Translations under genes and position numbers: made by a program
Part shown: positions 1 to 7,420 of the stretch, piece by piece
How the letters are laid out: each line of letters begins with the position of its first letter
Numbering within the stretch: the first letter of the stretch is position 1
The notes under the pieces: generated by a model
Told to the model about the DNA's origin: nothing
Databases searched by the model: none
What the model saw: the letters and a program-made list of their open reading frames with translations, nothing else
DNA from: Clostridia bacterium
GTDB taxonomy: Bacteria > Bacillota > Clostridia > Oscillospirales > Acutalibacteraceae
DNA: 14,786 nucleotides
Reading direction: 5' to 3'
Assembly (NCBI GenBank): GCA_024404125.1
Contig: JAKSQL010000011.1
Span: 1-14,786 of the forward strand

Positions 1-1
1 G

Positions 2-1615
2 GGTAAACTTAAAAAGTCCACATTTTTAGAGGGCGCATTTATCGCTACCGCCTGTATTTTCATAAGTAAGATACTCGGCATAATATACGTTATCCCCTTT
101 AAGCAGATTATAGGCGACAGCGGCGGTGCGCTATACGGTTATGCGTACAACATTTATAACGTTTTTCTTACCGTTTCAAGTGTTGGTATTCCGTTTGCGA
201 TATGCAAACTCGCAAGCGAATACAATGCTTTGGGCGAAATTGAAAAAAAGGTCAGAATGTATAAAATCGCGACCTATGTTATAGTTGCTTTCTCGGTTGT
301 ATCTTTCCTTGTATGCTTTATTTTCGCAGGCCCTATGGCAAAACTGATAATCGGCGAAATTAAGGAAGGCAACTCGTTTTCGGACGTTGTTTTCGTTATC
401 CGCTGCATATCCTTTACTTTGCTGATAGTACCGATGTTAAGTATTAAGCGAGGATACTTGCAGGGGCATAAGTATATAAGTCAACCGTCCTTAAGTCAGG
501 TAATAGAACAGTTCGTTCGTATCGCAGTAATACTTTTGGGCAGTTTTATTGCGGTTTACGTTATAAAAGCGAAAGTCAAATACGCGGTGGGCGTATCTCT
601 TTTGGCGGCAGGTGTAGGCGCGCTTATAGCATTTTTGTATCTCACCGTAACGGTTAAAAACAACCGCGCCGAATTGAGTTTGCAAATAAATCCGCAAAAA
701 AACAAGGCACGCGATAAGGAAATTATCAGAGATATTATCGTATGCGCGATACCCTTTATTATCATAAATATCGCAAATACCCTTTACACCACAACCGATA
801 TGATACTCGTATTACGCACTCTGCCTAAACTCGGCTTTTCGGGTAAAGACACCGAATTTGTAAGCAGTGTGTTTACAACCTGGGGTACAAAATTCAATGC
901 AATTATCACCGCCGTTTCAACGGGACTTATAGTAAGTCTTATCCCGCACATAGTAACCGACTATACTAACGGCGATATGAAACTTGTAAATGAAAACTTA
1001 AATAAGTGCCTTAAAATGATTTTGCTGATTATTGCTCCGTTATCACTCTTTATAAGTCTTATGGCAAACAGTTTTTGGACAGTATTCTACGGCAAATCCC
1101 AAATAGGTCCCTCGGTAATTAAATTCAGTATATTGGTTACTGTGTTTGACTGTCTTTATATGGTGCTTAACTCTCTTATGCAAAGTCTTAACCGAAAGCA
1201 GATAATCTATAAGAGCGTTATTACGGGACTTGTTTTAAATCTTTTACTTGACGTGCCGTTTATGTATGGCTTTGCAAAATTAGGTCTTAAAGCATACCAC
1301 GGCGCAATACTTGCGACACTTGTCGGATTTTTGATTTCAACATACTTAAGCCTTTCGCATCTTAAAAAGAATATGAGTGTAACATTTACCGATACCTTTA
1401 AGGCAATGCCGAAAGCGGTTATATCCTTTGCATTGCTTATTGTAATCGGAATACTCTTCAACAAATACATTGTAAACGCAAATGCACCGCGACTTATGCA
1501 CGTTTTATATATCGCAGTATCGGGCATTATTATGGGCGGTATTTTCCTTCTTATAAACATAAGGGAAATAAAGACCGTATTGCCCGAAAAAATTGTTAAA
1601 TTACTTCATCTTTAA
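2..1615 (+). CDS. MurJ/SpoVB-type lipid-linked precursor flippase (5' end cut by window edge)
   Basis: This is a polytopic membrane protein of the MATE/PST flippase superfamily, in the branch containing SpoVB, YtgP and MurJ, which move lipid-linked wall precursors such as lipid II across the membrane. The frame is open from base 2, giving 537 visible residues. The first ones (GKLKKSTFLEGAFIATACIF) look like the usual family N-terminus, so probably only a few residues are missing; the first in-frame TTG at 230 is internal. Visible signs are the early ISKILGIIYVIPFKQIIG segment, at least a dozen hydrophobic helices, and the mid-protein TLYTTTDMILVLR segment that opens the second half. Alanine racemase starts 13 bases after the stop, which supports a peptidoglycan role. 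I cannot tell MurJ from SpoVB or another polysaccharide flippase from sequence alone. Family assignment is firm; the substrate is inferred. Confidence 0.88.
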   Translation, partial: GKLKKSTFLEGAFIATACIFISKILGIIYVIPFKQIIGDSGGALYGYAYNIYNVFLTVSSVGIPFAICKLASEYNALGEIEKKVRMYKIATYVIVAFSVVSFLVCFIFAGPMAKLIIGEIKEGNSFSDVVFVIRCISFTLLIVPMLSIKRGYLQGHKYISQPSLSQVIEQFVRIAVILLGSFIAVYVIKAKVKYAVGVSLLAAGVGALIAFLYLTVTVKNNRAELSLQINPQKNKARDKEIIRDIIVCAIPFIIINIANTLYTTTDMILVLRTLPKLGFSGKDTEFVSSVFTTWGTKFNAIITAVSTGLIVSLIPHIVTDYTNGDMKLVNENLNKCLKMILLIIAPLSLFISLMANSFWTVFYGKSQIGPSVIKFSILVTVFDCLYMVLNSLMQSLNRKQIIYKSVITGLVLNLLLDVPFMYGFAKLGLKAYHGAILATLVGFLISTYLSLSHLKKNMSVTFTDTFKAMPKAVISFALLIVIGILFNKYIVNANAPRLMHVLYIAVSGIIMGGIFLLINIREIKTVLPEKIVKLLHL

Positions 1616-1622
1616 AGAGGGG
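1616..1622 (+). promoter_or_regulatory. Ribosome binding site fixing the TTG start of alr
   Basis: AGAGGGG lies 6 bases before the TTG at 1629. It decides the start: the frame is open upstream to 1593 but would add 12 non-family residues overlapping the flippase gene, with no Shine-Dalgarno sequence. Confidence 0.75.
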
Positions 1623-1628
1623 TTTTCT

Positions 1629-2753
1629 TTGGACTTTTTGAAAAGAACTTGGGCGGAAATAGATACCGCCGCTATAAAGCACAATTTTGAAATAATCAAA
1701 AATAAGGCGGGAAAAAGTCTTATAATGGCGGTAGTAAAAGCCGACTGTTACGGTCACGGCACGGATATTGTAATCCCCGTGCTTGATAAGGCAGGTGCGG
1801 ACGCGTTTGCCGTATCAAACATAGAAGAAGCAATAGAACTGCGTGACATCGGTATTAAAAAACCGATACTTATTTTAGGGTTTACCCCACCCGAACTTGC
1901 AGGCACACTCGCAAAATACGATATTTCACAGTGTGTATATTCGGAAGAGTTTGCTTTGGCACTTTCAAACGATGCAAAGAAACAAAACGTAAAAATCAAA
2001 ATTCATATAAAACTTGATACTGGTATGGGCAGAATCGGTTTTGATTTGAGGGACAGTAATCTTTTAGGCATAGCTGCCGCCATAAAATGCGCAAAGCTTG
2101 AAAACTTAATACCTGAGGGAATATTTACTCATTTTGCGGTTTCCGACCGTACCCCCGCAAGTGAAGACGGTTTTACAGATTTGCAGTACAAAAGATTTGC
2201 CAAAGGTGTTGACCTTATTAAAAAAGCGGGATTAAATCCTGAATTTGTACATTGTTGCAACTCTGCGGCATTTTGTCTTGATAATGATAAGCATCTTGAT
2301 ATGTCCCGTCCGGGAATTATTCTTTACGGACTTAAACCTTCAAGCGACCTTAAACTTACAGAGAATTTTATTCCGGTTATGACCTTAAAGTCCACGGTTT
2401 CCATGGTAAAGGAAATTAAAAAGGGTGAAACCGTAAGTTACGGCAGAACATTTACGGCACAAAAGCGAATGAAAATTGCAACCGTTGCGGTAGGTTATGC
2501 AGACGGCTATCCGAGGGCGCTTTCCAATAAGGGTTACGTCTTGATAAACGGTAAAAAGGCATATATCGTAGGCAGAGTTTGTATGGATCAAATGGCAGTT
2601 GACGTAACAAACATTGAAAACGTAAAATTAGGTGACGAGGTTATTTTATTCGGCAAAGATTTACGCGTGGAAGCGCTTGCCGATATGTCAGATACAATTA
2701 ACTACGAAATAGTTTGCGGCATCTCAAAGCGAGTGCCGAGAATAAAGGTATAA
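1629..2753 (+). CDS. alr: Alanine racemase
   Basis: A PLP-dependent cytoplasmic enzyme that interconverts L- and D-alanine, supplying D-Ala for peptidoglycan. From the TTG start the protein has 374 residues, normal for the family. The N-terminal TIM barrel carries the PLP lysine in AVVKADCYGHG (Lys37). The second catalytic base, the tyrosine of VSYGRTF (Tyr271), corresponds to Tyr265 of the Geobacillus enzyme. GYADGYPR, GRVCMDQM and TINYEIVCGIS, family motifs of the C-terminal domain, are all present. The start was chosen because AGAGGGG sits 6 bases before TTG 1629 and the resulting MDFLKRTWAEID begins as Alr proteins do. It lies between a flippase and glycerol kinase in a tight operon (13 and 17 base gaps). 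All key residues are intact, so it should be active. Confidence 0.96.
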   Translation: MDFLKRTWAEIDTAAIKHNFEIIKNKAGKSLIMAVVKADCYGHGTDIVIPVLDKAGADAFAVSNIEEAIELRDIGIKKPILILGFTPPELAGTLAKYDISQCVYSEEFALALSNDAKKQNVKIKIHIKLDTGMGRIGFDLRDSNLLGIAAAIKCAKLENLIPEGIFTHFAVSDRTPASEDGFTDLQYKRFAKGVDLIKKAGLNPEFVHCCNSAAFCLDNDKHLDMSRPGIILYGLKPSSDLKLTENFIPVMTLKSTVSMVKEIKKGETVSYGRTFTAQKRMKIATVAVGYADGYPRALSNKGYVLINGKKAYIVGRVCMDQMAVDVTNIENVKLGDEVILFGKDLRVEALADMSDTINYEIVCGISKRVPRIKV

Positions 2754-2770
2754 TTACGGAGGGTCAAAAA

Positions 2771-4264
2771 ATGCCGGAATACATTTTAACTCTTGACGAG
2801 GGTACTACAAGTACCCGTGCAATTATCTTTGATAAAAACGGAAATTCGGTTTCGGTAGCGCAGTATGAGTTTACTCAAATATATCCAAGACCTACATTTG
2901 TTGAACACGATGCTTTGGAAATTTATTCATCACAGGTAAAATCCATAACCGATGCGCTTAAAAACGCCGATATATCGCCTAAATCAATTAAGGCAATAGG
3001 CATAACAAATCAACGTGAAACTACTGTTGTTTGGGATAAAAATACTGGCATTCCCGTTTATAATGCTATTGTTTGGCAATGCCGCAGAACTGCGGATATT
3101 TGCGAAGACCTTGTAAAAAAAGGTCTTTCCGATTACGTGACCGCCACTACGGGACTTAAAATAGACGCGTATTTCAGCGCCACCAAAATAAAGTGGATAC
3201 TTGATAACGTAAAGGGTGCGAGAGAAAAAGCCGAAAAAGGCGATTTGTTATTCGGCACAATAGATACTTTCCTTATGTGGAAACTTTCAAACGGCAAAAT
3301 ACACGCGACCGATTATACCAATGCTTCAAGAACTATGCTTTTTGATATTCATAAACTTACTTGGGATAAAAAATTGCTTGACGAACTTTCTATCCCTATG
3401 AGTATGCTGCCTTGCGTATACCCGAGCGGTCACTATTTCGGTGATGCCGAAATTTTAGGCGAAAAGATACCTATTTGCGGTGTTGCCGGTGACCAACAGT
3501 CCGCTTTGTTCGGTCAAAAATGCTATAACGCGGGCGATATAAAAAACACCTACGGTACAGGTTGCTTTTTGCTTATGAATACGGGTGAAAAAGCCGCGGT
3601 AAGCAAAAACGGTCTTGTTACCACTTTAGGCGCCACGCTTGACGGCGAAAAACAAAATTACGTTCTTGAAGGCAGTGTATTCATAGGCGGTGCGGTAATC
3701 CAGTGGTTAAGAGACGAACTTTGCCTTATAAAGTCCGCAAAAGAGAGCGAAAGTGCGGCAAGGCAGGTAGAGGATACAGCCGGTGTTTATATAGTCCCCG
3801 CTTTTTCGGGACTCGGCGCACCTTATTGGGATATGTACGCTACGGGCACTATGGTAGGCCTTACAAGAGGCAGTAATAAAAATCACATTATAAGAGCCGC
3901 CCTTGAATCAATAGCATACCAAACAAACGATTTGATATCGGCTATGAAAGCCGATTCGGGCATAGATATCACCTCTCTTAAAGCAGACGGCGGGGCTGCA
4001 AGAAATTCACTTCTTATGCAGTTCCAAGCCGATATTTCAAAGCTTGAAGTTTTAGTGCCGTCTGACAGTGAGGCAACGGCGCTCGGGGCTTGTTTTATAG
4101 CGGGTATTACCTGCGGATTTTTTAAAGACAGAGAACATACACTTAACCTTAACGGCGACTATAAATCCTTTAAGCCGCAAATTAAAGGCGCTAAAAGAGA
4201 AGAACTTTTAAAGGGTTGGCAAAAAGCAATTAAGAGCACAAAAGTATTTTCAAAAGGAGAATAA
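2771..4264 (+). CDS. glpK: Glycerol kinase
   Basis: A FGGY-family kinase that phosphorylates glycerol to sn-glycerol 3-phosphate with ATP in the cytoplasm. The 497 residues match the usual length. The ATP/glycerol N-terminal motif appears as LDEGTTSTRAIIFD (usually DQGTT), followed by NQRETTVVWD, the FGGY signature YFSATKIKWILDN, the catalytic aspartate in GVAGDQQSALFGQ (Asp241), and the second FGGY signature near GTMVGLTRGSNKNH. GGAGGG sits 7 bases before ATG 2771; the open frame extends upstream into alr but has no better start. The residue aligned with the HPr-phosphorylated histidine of Firmicutes GlpK (YHFYG) is Glu227, so PTS activation by that route is unlikely. No glpF or glpD is adjacent. 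The lipase-like hydrolase starts 3 bases downstream and could supply glycerol. Confidence 0.95.
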   Translation: MPEYILTLDEGTTSTRAIIFDKNGNSVSVAQYEFTQIYPRPTFVEHDALEIYSSQVKSITDALKNADISPKSIKAIGITNQRETTVVWDKNTGIPVYNAIVWQCRRTADICEDLVKKGLSDYVTATTGLKIDAYFSATKIKWILDNVKGAREKAEKGDLLFGTIDTFLMWKLSNGKIHATDYTNASRTMLFDIHKLTWDKKLLDELSIPMSMLPCVYPSGHYFGDAEILGEKIPICGVAGDQQSALFGQKCYNAGDIKNTYGTGCFLLMNTGEKAAVSKNGLVTTLGATLDGEKQNYVLEGSVFIGGAVIQWLRDELCLIKSAKESESAARQVEDTAGVYIVPAFSGLGAPYWDMYATGTMVGLTRGSNKNHIIRAALESIAYQTNDLISAMKADSGIDITSLKADGGAARNSLLMQFQADISKLEVLVPSDSEATALGACFIAGITCGFFKDREHTLNLNGDYKSFKPQIKGAKREELLKGWQKAIKSTKVFSKGE

Positions 4265-4267
4265 CTT

Positions 4268-5185
4268 ATGTCTTATCAAGTAAAAGAACTTAATGTTAAA
4301 TCTACTGACGGCATACACACTCTTAAAGGCAAAATATATATTCCAAGCGGTGAAATAAAGGGACTTTTTCACGTAGTCCACGGTATGACGGAATATATTG
4401 ACCGTTACAAAATGCTTTTTGAAGCAATAGCAACCGAGGGCTATATTTGTTTCGGCGTTGATAATTTAGGCCACGGAAAATCAACTAAGGATGAAAGCGA
4501 ACTCGGATTTATCGCCCGCAAAAACGGATACAAATATCTTGTTGATGATGTTTTGGCAGTTGCAAACGAGGTTAAAAAGGAATACCCCGATAAAAAATAT
4601 ATACTTATGGGGCACAGTATGGGTTCTTTTATAGTACGTCTTGCAGCGCCCAAATTTAACGGCGATATATCAAAACTTATTGTATGCGGAACAGCAGGAC
4701 CTAATCCCGCCTGCGATATAGGTCTTTTTATGATTGACGTTATTAAACTCATAAAAGGCGAAAAGGCACATTCACTTTTTACGGAAGGCATTATTTTCGG
4801 TGCTTACAATAAGCGTTTTAAAGAAAATTCAAAATTTGCCTGGCTTACAAAAGACAGTGCGGTTATTGATGCCTATGAAAATGATAAATACTGCAATTTC
4901 CACTTTACTTTAAGTGCTTTGCGCGACCTCGTAACACTCAATAAACTCTGCAACCTTGATAAATGGTATAATGATTTAAGAAAAGATTTACCCACCTTAC
5001 TTATTGCGGGTGACAATGACCCCGTAGGCGATTACGGAAAGGGTGTAAAGAAAGTTTTCGACCGTCTTATAAAAACTGGACATACGGCAAACATCATACT
5101 TTACGAAAATTGCCGCCACGAAATTTTAAAAGACTCGCTTAAAGAAAAAGTGATTTCCGATATACTCGAATTTATAAATATGTAA
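4268..5185 (+). CDS. Alpha/beta hydrolase, monoacylglycerol lipase-like (serine aminopeptidase S33 / Hydrolase_4)
   Basis: An alpha/beta-hydrolase of 305 residues resembling monoacylglycerol lipases and lysophospholipases. The oxyanion region is HVVHGMTEY, a second motif is DNLGHGKST, the nucleophile elbow is MGHSMGS (Ser117), the acid is probably Asp251 in GDNDPVG and the base is His284 in NCRHE, so the triad is complete and correctly ordered. There is no signal peptide, so it should act in the cytoplasm. AAGGAG lies 8 bases before ATG 4268 and overlaps the end of glpK, only 3 bases upstream. The pairing suggests, by inference, release of glycerol from monoacylglycerol or a related ester for phosphorylation by GlpK. 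The true substrate cannot be read from the sequence; another ester is possible. Confidence 0.85.
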   Translation: MSYQVKELNVKSTDGIHTLKGKIYIPSGEIKGLFHVVHGMTEYIDRYKMLFEAIATEGYICFGVDNLGHGKSTKDESELGFIARKNGYKYLVDDVLAVANEVKKEYPDKKYILMGHSMGSFIVRLAAPKFNGDISKLIVCGTAGPNPACDIGLFMIDVIKLIKGEKAHSLFTEGIIFGAYNKRFKENSKFAWLTKDSAVIDAYENDKYCNFHFTLSALRDLVTLNKLCNLDKWYNDLRKDLPTLLIAGDNDPVGDYGKGVKKVFDRLIKTGHTANIILYENCRHEILKDSLKEKVISDILEFINM

Positions 5186-5200
5186 TGCACTCGCTACACA

Positions 5201-5230
5201 TAATATCAGTTGAAAGAAGGACTGATATTA
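5201..5230 (+). promoter_or_regulatory. Perfect 10-bp inverted repeat with the ribosome binding site in its loop
   Basis: TAATATCAGT (5201-5210) and ACTGATATTA (5221-5230) are exact reverse complements separated by 10 bases. The Shine-Dalgarno AAGGA (5217-5221) lies in the loop and the last stem base is the A of the ATG at 5230. In mRNA this would show the ribosome binding site while tying up the first start-codon base; in DNA it could be an operator. Its function is inferred. Confidence 0.55.
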
Positions 5231-5835
5231 TGAAGAAAAAAGTTTTCAGCGTTATCTATACGGTAGTTATTTGCGCTATACTGTTTTCGTCTTTTGCATA
5301 CGGTTACCTTAAAATCTCGGCAAAAAGAGAAGAAAATCGCGCGGACACAAAGCAAAATAACGTGCCGTATTCAAAAGTACCGCAAAACTGCGGAATAAAG
5401 TTTTGTTTTTCGGACGGCAGTGCCGAACTTATTTTCCTTGACTTTACCGATATGAAAGTTGTAACGGTTGATATTGAGGAAAATGACAGTACAAAAAAAG
5501 AGTATTTCGGCTATATAGCGGATAAAACAGTTGTCTGTGACTATAACGCAATAAAAGAGATAGTAGACAGTGTAGGCGGTATAGAACTTTACGAAAACGG
5601 TGAAATATTACGTTTTACGGGAGTACAAATTATTGATAAAGTGTCTTATAACACTACCGCTGATTTGCGAAAAGCCATTGTACGCGCGGTGCTTGAACGG
5701 ATTTCAAAAGACGGCTTTTCAACCTCGCAGTTTTCTTTGATAATAGACCTATGCGATACCGACCTTACAGTACCCGAATGTTACAACTTTTCAAAATACA
5801 TTGAAGAAATGTGTTTAAGAATAACACAATTATAG
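5230..5835 (+). CDS. Small membrane-anchored extracytoplasmic protein, reduced LCP-like domain
   Basis: A 201-residue protein with a positively charged MKKK start and one hydrophobic helix (about 5-27), followed by an extracytoplasmic domain. I do not recognise it firmly. The segment IVDSVGGIELYENGEILRFTG (Gly116-Gly117), followed by VQIIDKV and DLRKAIVRAVLERI (Arg147), resembles the second half of LytR-CpsA-Psr domains, which attach polymers to peptidoglycan. It lacks the SIPRDT-type strand (here VTVDIEEN) and the arginine-rich loop used for catalysis, so if related it is probably not a working transferase. The start at 5230 has AAGGA 8 bases upstream; another ATG at 5185 overlaps the previous stop (TAATG) but has no Shine-Dalgarno sequence. 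It lies between the hydrolase and a surface lipoprotein, consistent with an envelope role. Confidence 0.6.
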   Translation: MKKKVFSVIYTVVICAILFSSFAYGYLKISAKREENRADTKQNNVPYSKVPQNCGIKFCFSDGSAELIFLDFTDMKVVTVDIEENDSTKKEYFGYIADKTVVCDYNAIKEIVDSVGGIELYENGEILRFTGVQIIDKVSYNTTADLRKAIVRAVLERISKDGFSTSQFSLIIDLCDTDLTVPECYNFSKYIEEMCLRITQL

Positions 5836-5851
5836 TTTTAGGAGTTACATT

Positions 5852-7252
5852 ATGAAAAAAATTAAACTTATCCCTCTTGCTTTGGCACTCTTGATATTTT
5901 TATGCGGATGTAAACGCGTTTCAAAAGATGCAAATTCTTCGGTTATTGATGTTACTTCAGATATTGTCTCAAAAGTAACGAGTGATGCGTCTTCGGGCGG
6001 CAGTGAAGCAACAACGGAATCTTCATCTGCAAAGCAACCTACCGCTTCAAAGATAACGGGGAATAATAAAGCACCGAGTGCCACTTCAGGCGGTACTACC
6101 GCCGCAACTAACGTATCGGTATCAACAGGTGATGTAAAACAAATAAAACAGGTGCCGGTACCTCATAGTGGCCCCGCACCGAAAGCCCTTGACAGTCTTA
6201 ATGCAAAACAAAAAGAGCATTACAGTAAACTTTACAGTATGGCGGTTGATATGACCGAGGGCTTTGTAAGCCTCGGCGCTACTTATGCTGATATAAATAA
6301 TGACGTTGCCGTTGCATACCGCGCTTTACTTTACGATTTCCCCGAACTTTTCTGGATGCCGAGCACGTATGCTATAGGAGATAACGGAAAGAACGAAACC
6401 TGCGTGGCATTTAAGTTCTCACAAAACGGACAAAGCAGTGACTATCTTATCCAAAAAAGTCAAAAAGCGGGTATGGAAGCGCAGCTTAATGCCGCCGTTA
6501 ATGCAATACTTTCAAAATGCAACGGCGATATATATTCAAACGAACTTACAATTCACGACAGTATTTGTTCTGCGGTTGACTACGTTAATTCAGGTGACGG
6601 CTTGCAGTTTACTTCTTACGGTGCCCTTGTAAAGCGCGCGGCGGTGTGCGAGGGATATTCAAGAGCATTCCAACTGCTTTGCAACAAGAAAAATATTGCC
6701 TGCGTGCTTGTTAACGGTGTAGCACTCAATTCCTCAGGTAAACTTGAAGGACATATGTGGAATAAAGTAAAACTCGGAAACGACTGGTATCACGTTGATA
6801 CTACGAATGATGACCAAAATTTAGGCAGTAACGGTACTTTTATTTCACATTGCTATTTTAATGCAACCGATGCGGTTATAGGAAAAAGTTGCAATATTTC
6901 GGCGCACGTTTCAAAAGTATCCTTTGGCGGTCAAGATGCCAATGCTATGAGTTATAATTTCTTTAGCGATGCCTGCAAAGCCACAACATATTATTATTTT
7001 AACTATCAATGTTCGCCCTACATTCTTACAATTTCATCAGATATGCAGCAGGCGGCGAATGCCATAATCGCGGCTAACCAAAAAGGTATGAAAGAATTAC
7101 AGTTTGCCTTTTTAAGTGACGTTACCTACGAATCGTTCGCAGGTAATATGAGTACCTACAACAATACCCTTGCCACAATACTGTATCAAAAAGGTATACA
7201 GTTATATAATATGGTGTCCCTCGGCGAAACCGTATTCTACTATTGGAAATAA
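5852..7252 (+). CDS. Transglutaminase-like surface lipoprotein
   Basis: A 466-residue predicted lipoprotein. The signal peptide MKKIKLIPLALALLIF ends in the lipobox LCGC, with Cys20 as lipidation site. Residues about 22-95 form a Ser/Thr/Ala-rich linker typical of wall-spanning surface proteins. The core shows the transglutaminase/cysteine-protease fold triad: Cys266 in AAVCEGYSRAF, His301 in EGHMWNKV and Asp316 in YHVDTTND. The last 130 or so residues are an unassigned C-terminal region ending in VFYYWK. TAGGAG lies 7 bases before ATG 5852. It closes the operon and is followed directly by a terminator. Bacterial members of this superfamily are often peptidases or amidases rather than cross-linkers, so a surface role on protein or peptide is inferred; the substrate is unknown. 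Confidence 0.85.
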   Translation: MKKIKLIPLALALLIFLCGCKRVSKDANSSVIDVTSDIVSKVTSDASSGGSEATTESSSAKQPTASKITGNNKAPSATSGGTTAATNVSVSTGDVKQIKQVPVPHSGPAPKALDSLNAKQKEHYSKLYSMAVDMTEGFVSLGATYADINNDVAVAYRALLYDFPELFWMPSTYAIGDNGKNETCVAFKFSQNGQSSDYLIQKSQKAGMEAQLNAAVNAILSKCNGDIYSNELTIHDSICSAVDYVNSGDGLQFTSYGALVKRAAVCEGYSRAFQLLCNKKNIACVLVNGVALNSSGKLEGHMWNKVKLGNDWYHVDTTNDDQNLGSNGTFISHCYFNATDAVIGKSCNISAHVSKVSFGGQDANAMSYNFFSDACKATTYYYFNYQCSPYILTISSDMQQAANAIIAANQKGMKELQFAFLSDVTYESFAGNMSTYNNTLATILYQKGIQLYNMVSLGETVFYYWK

Positions 7253-7255
7253 AGC

Positions 7256-7300
7256 AAAAAGCATTTTACTTTATAAAATTAAGTAAAATGCTTTTTATAT
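7256..7300 (+). terminator. Operon terminator, perfect 16-bp AT-rich stem
   Basis: AAAAAGCATTTTACTT (7256-7271) and AAGTAAAATGCTTTTT (7281-7296) pair perfectly around a 9-base loop, starting 3 bases after the lipoprotein stop. The stem has an A-run on one side and a T-run on the other, so it reads as an intrinsic terminator, though with few G-C pairs. It separates the six-gene operon from the glutamine synthetase promoter. Confidence 0.85.
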
Positions 7301-7359
7301 TCATATAATTAAACCAATTTACTTTATTTTTTAAATTTTAAGTATTTGCAAACAAAATA

Positions 7360-7388
7360 TTGCAATTTAAGTTATATAACTTTATAAT
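7360..7388 (+). promoter_or_regulatory. Promoter of the glutamine synthetase gene with palindrome in the spacer
   Basis: TTGCAA (7360-7365) and a consensus TATAAT (7383-7388) are separated by the ideal 17 bases, predicting a start near 7395 and a leader of about 26 bases. The spacer contains a perfect 14-bp palindrome, AAGTTATATAACTT (7369-7382), abutting the -10 box, a position suited to a repressor site. A second TTGCAA lies at 7346-7351. The palindrome does not match the Bacillus GlnR box (TGTNA-N7-TNACA). The promoter is well supported; the operator is inferred. Confidence 0.7.
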
Positions 7389-7408
7389 GTTACTTGTTAT
7401 TATTTCTC

Positions 7409-7413
7409 GGAGG
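7409..7413 (+). promoter_or_regulatory. Ribosome binding site fixing the TTG start of glutamine synthetase
   Basis: GGAGG lies 7 bases before TTG 7421. The frame stays open upstream to 7394 but without a Shine-Dalgarno sequence, and the extra residues would place the start at or before the predicted transcript start. Confidence 0.8.
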
Positions 7414-7420
7414 TATTATT

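Noticed and set aside
230..1615. Flippase starting at the TTG at 230
   Set aside because: The frame is open to base 2 and the upstream residues match the conserved family N-terminus, so this TTG is internal.
6438..6632. Plus-strand 64-codon frame inside the transglutaminase-like gene
   Set aside because: It is out of frame within a well-supported coding region and has no independent support.
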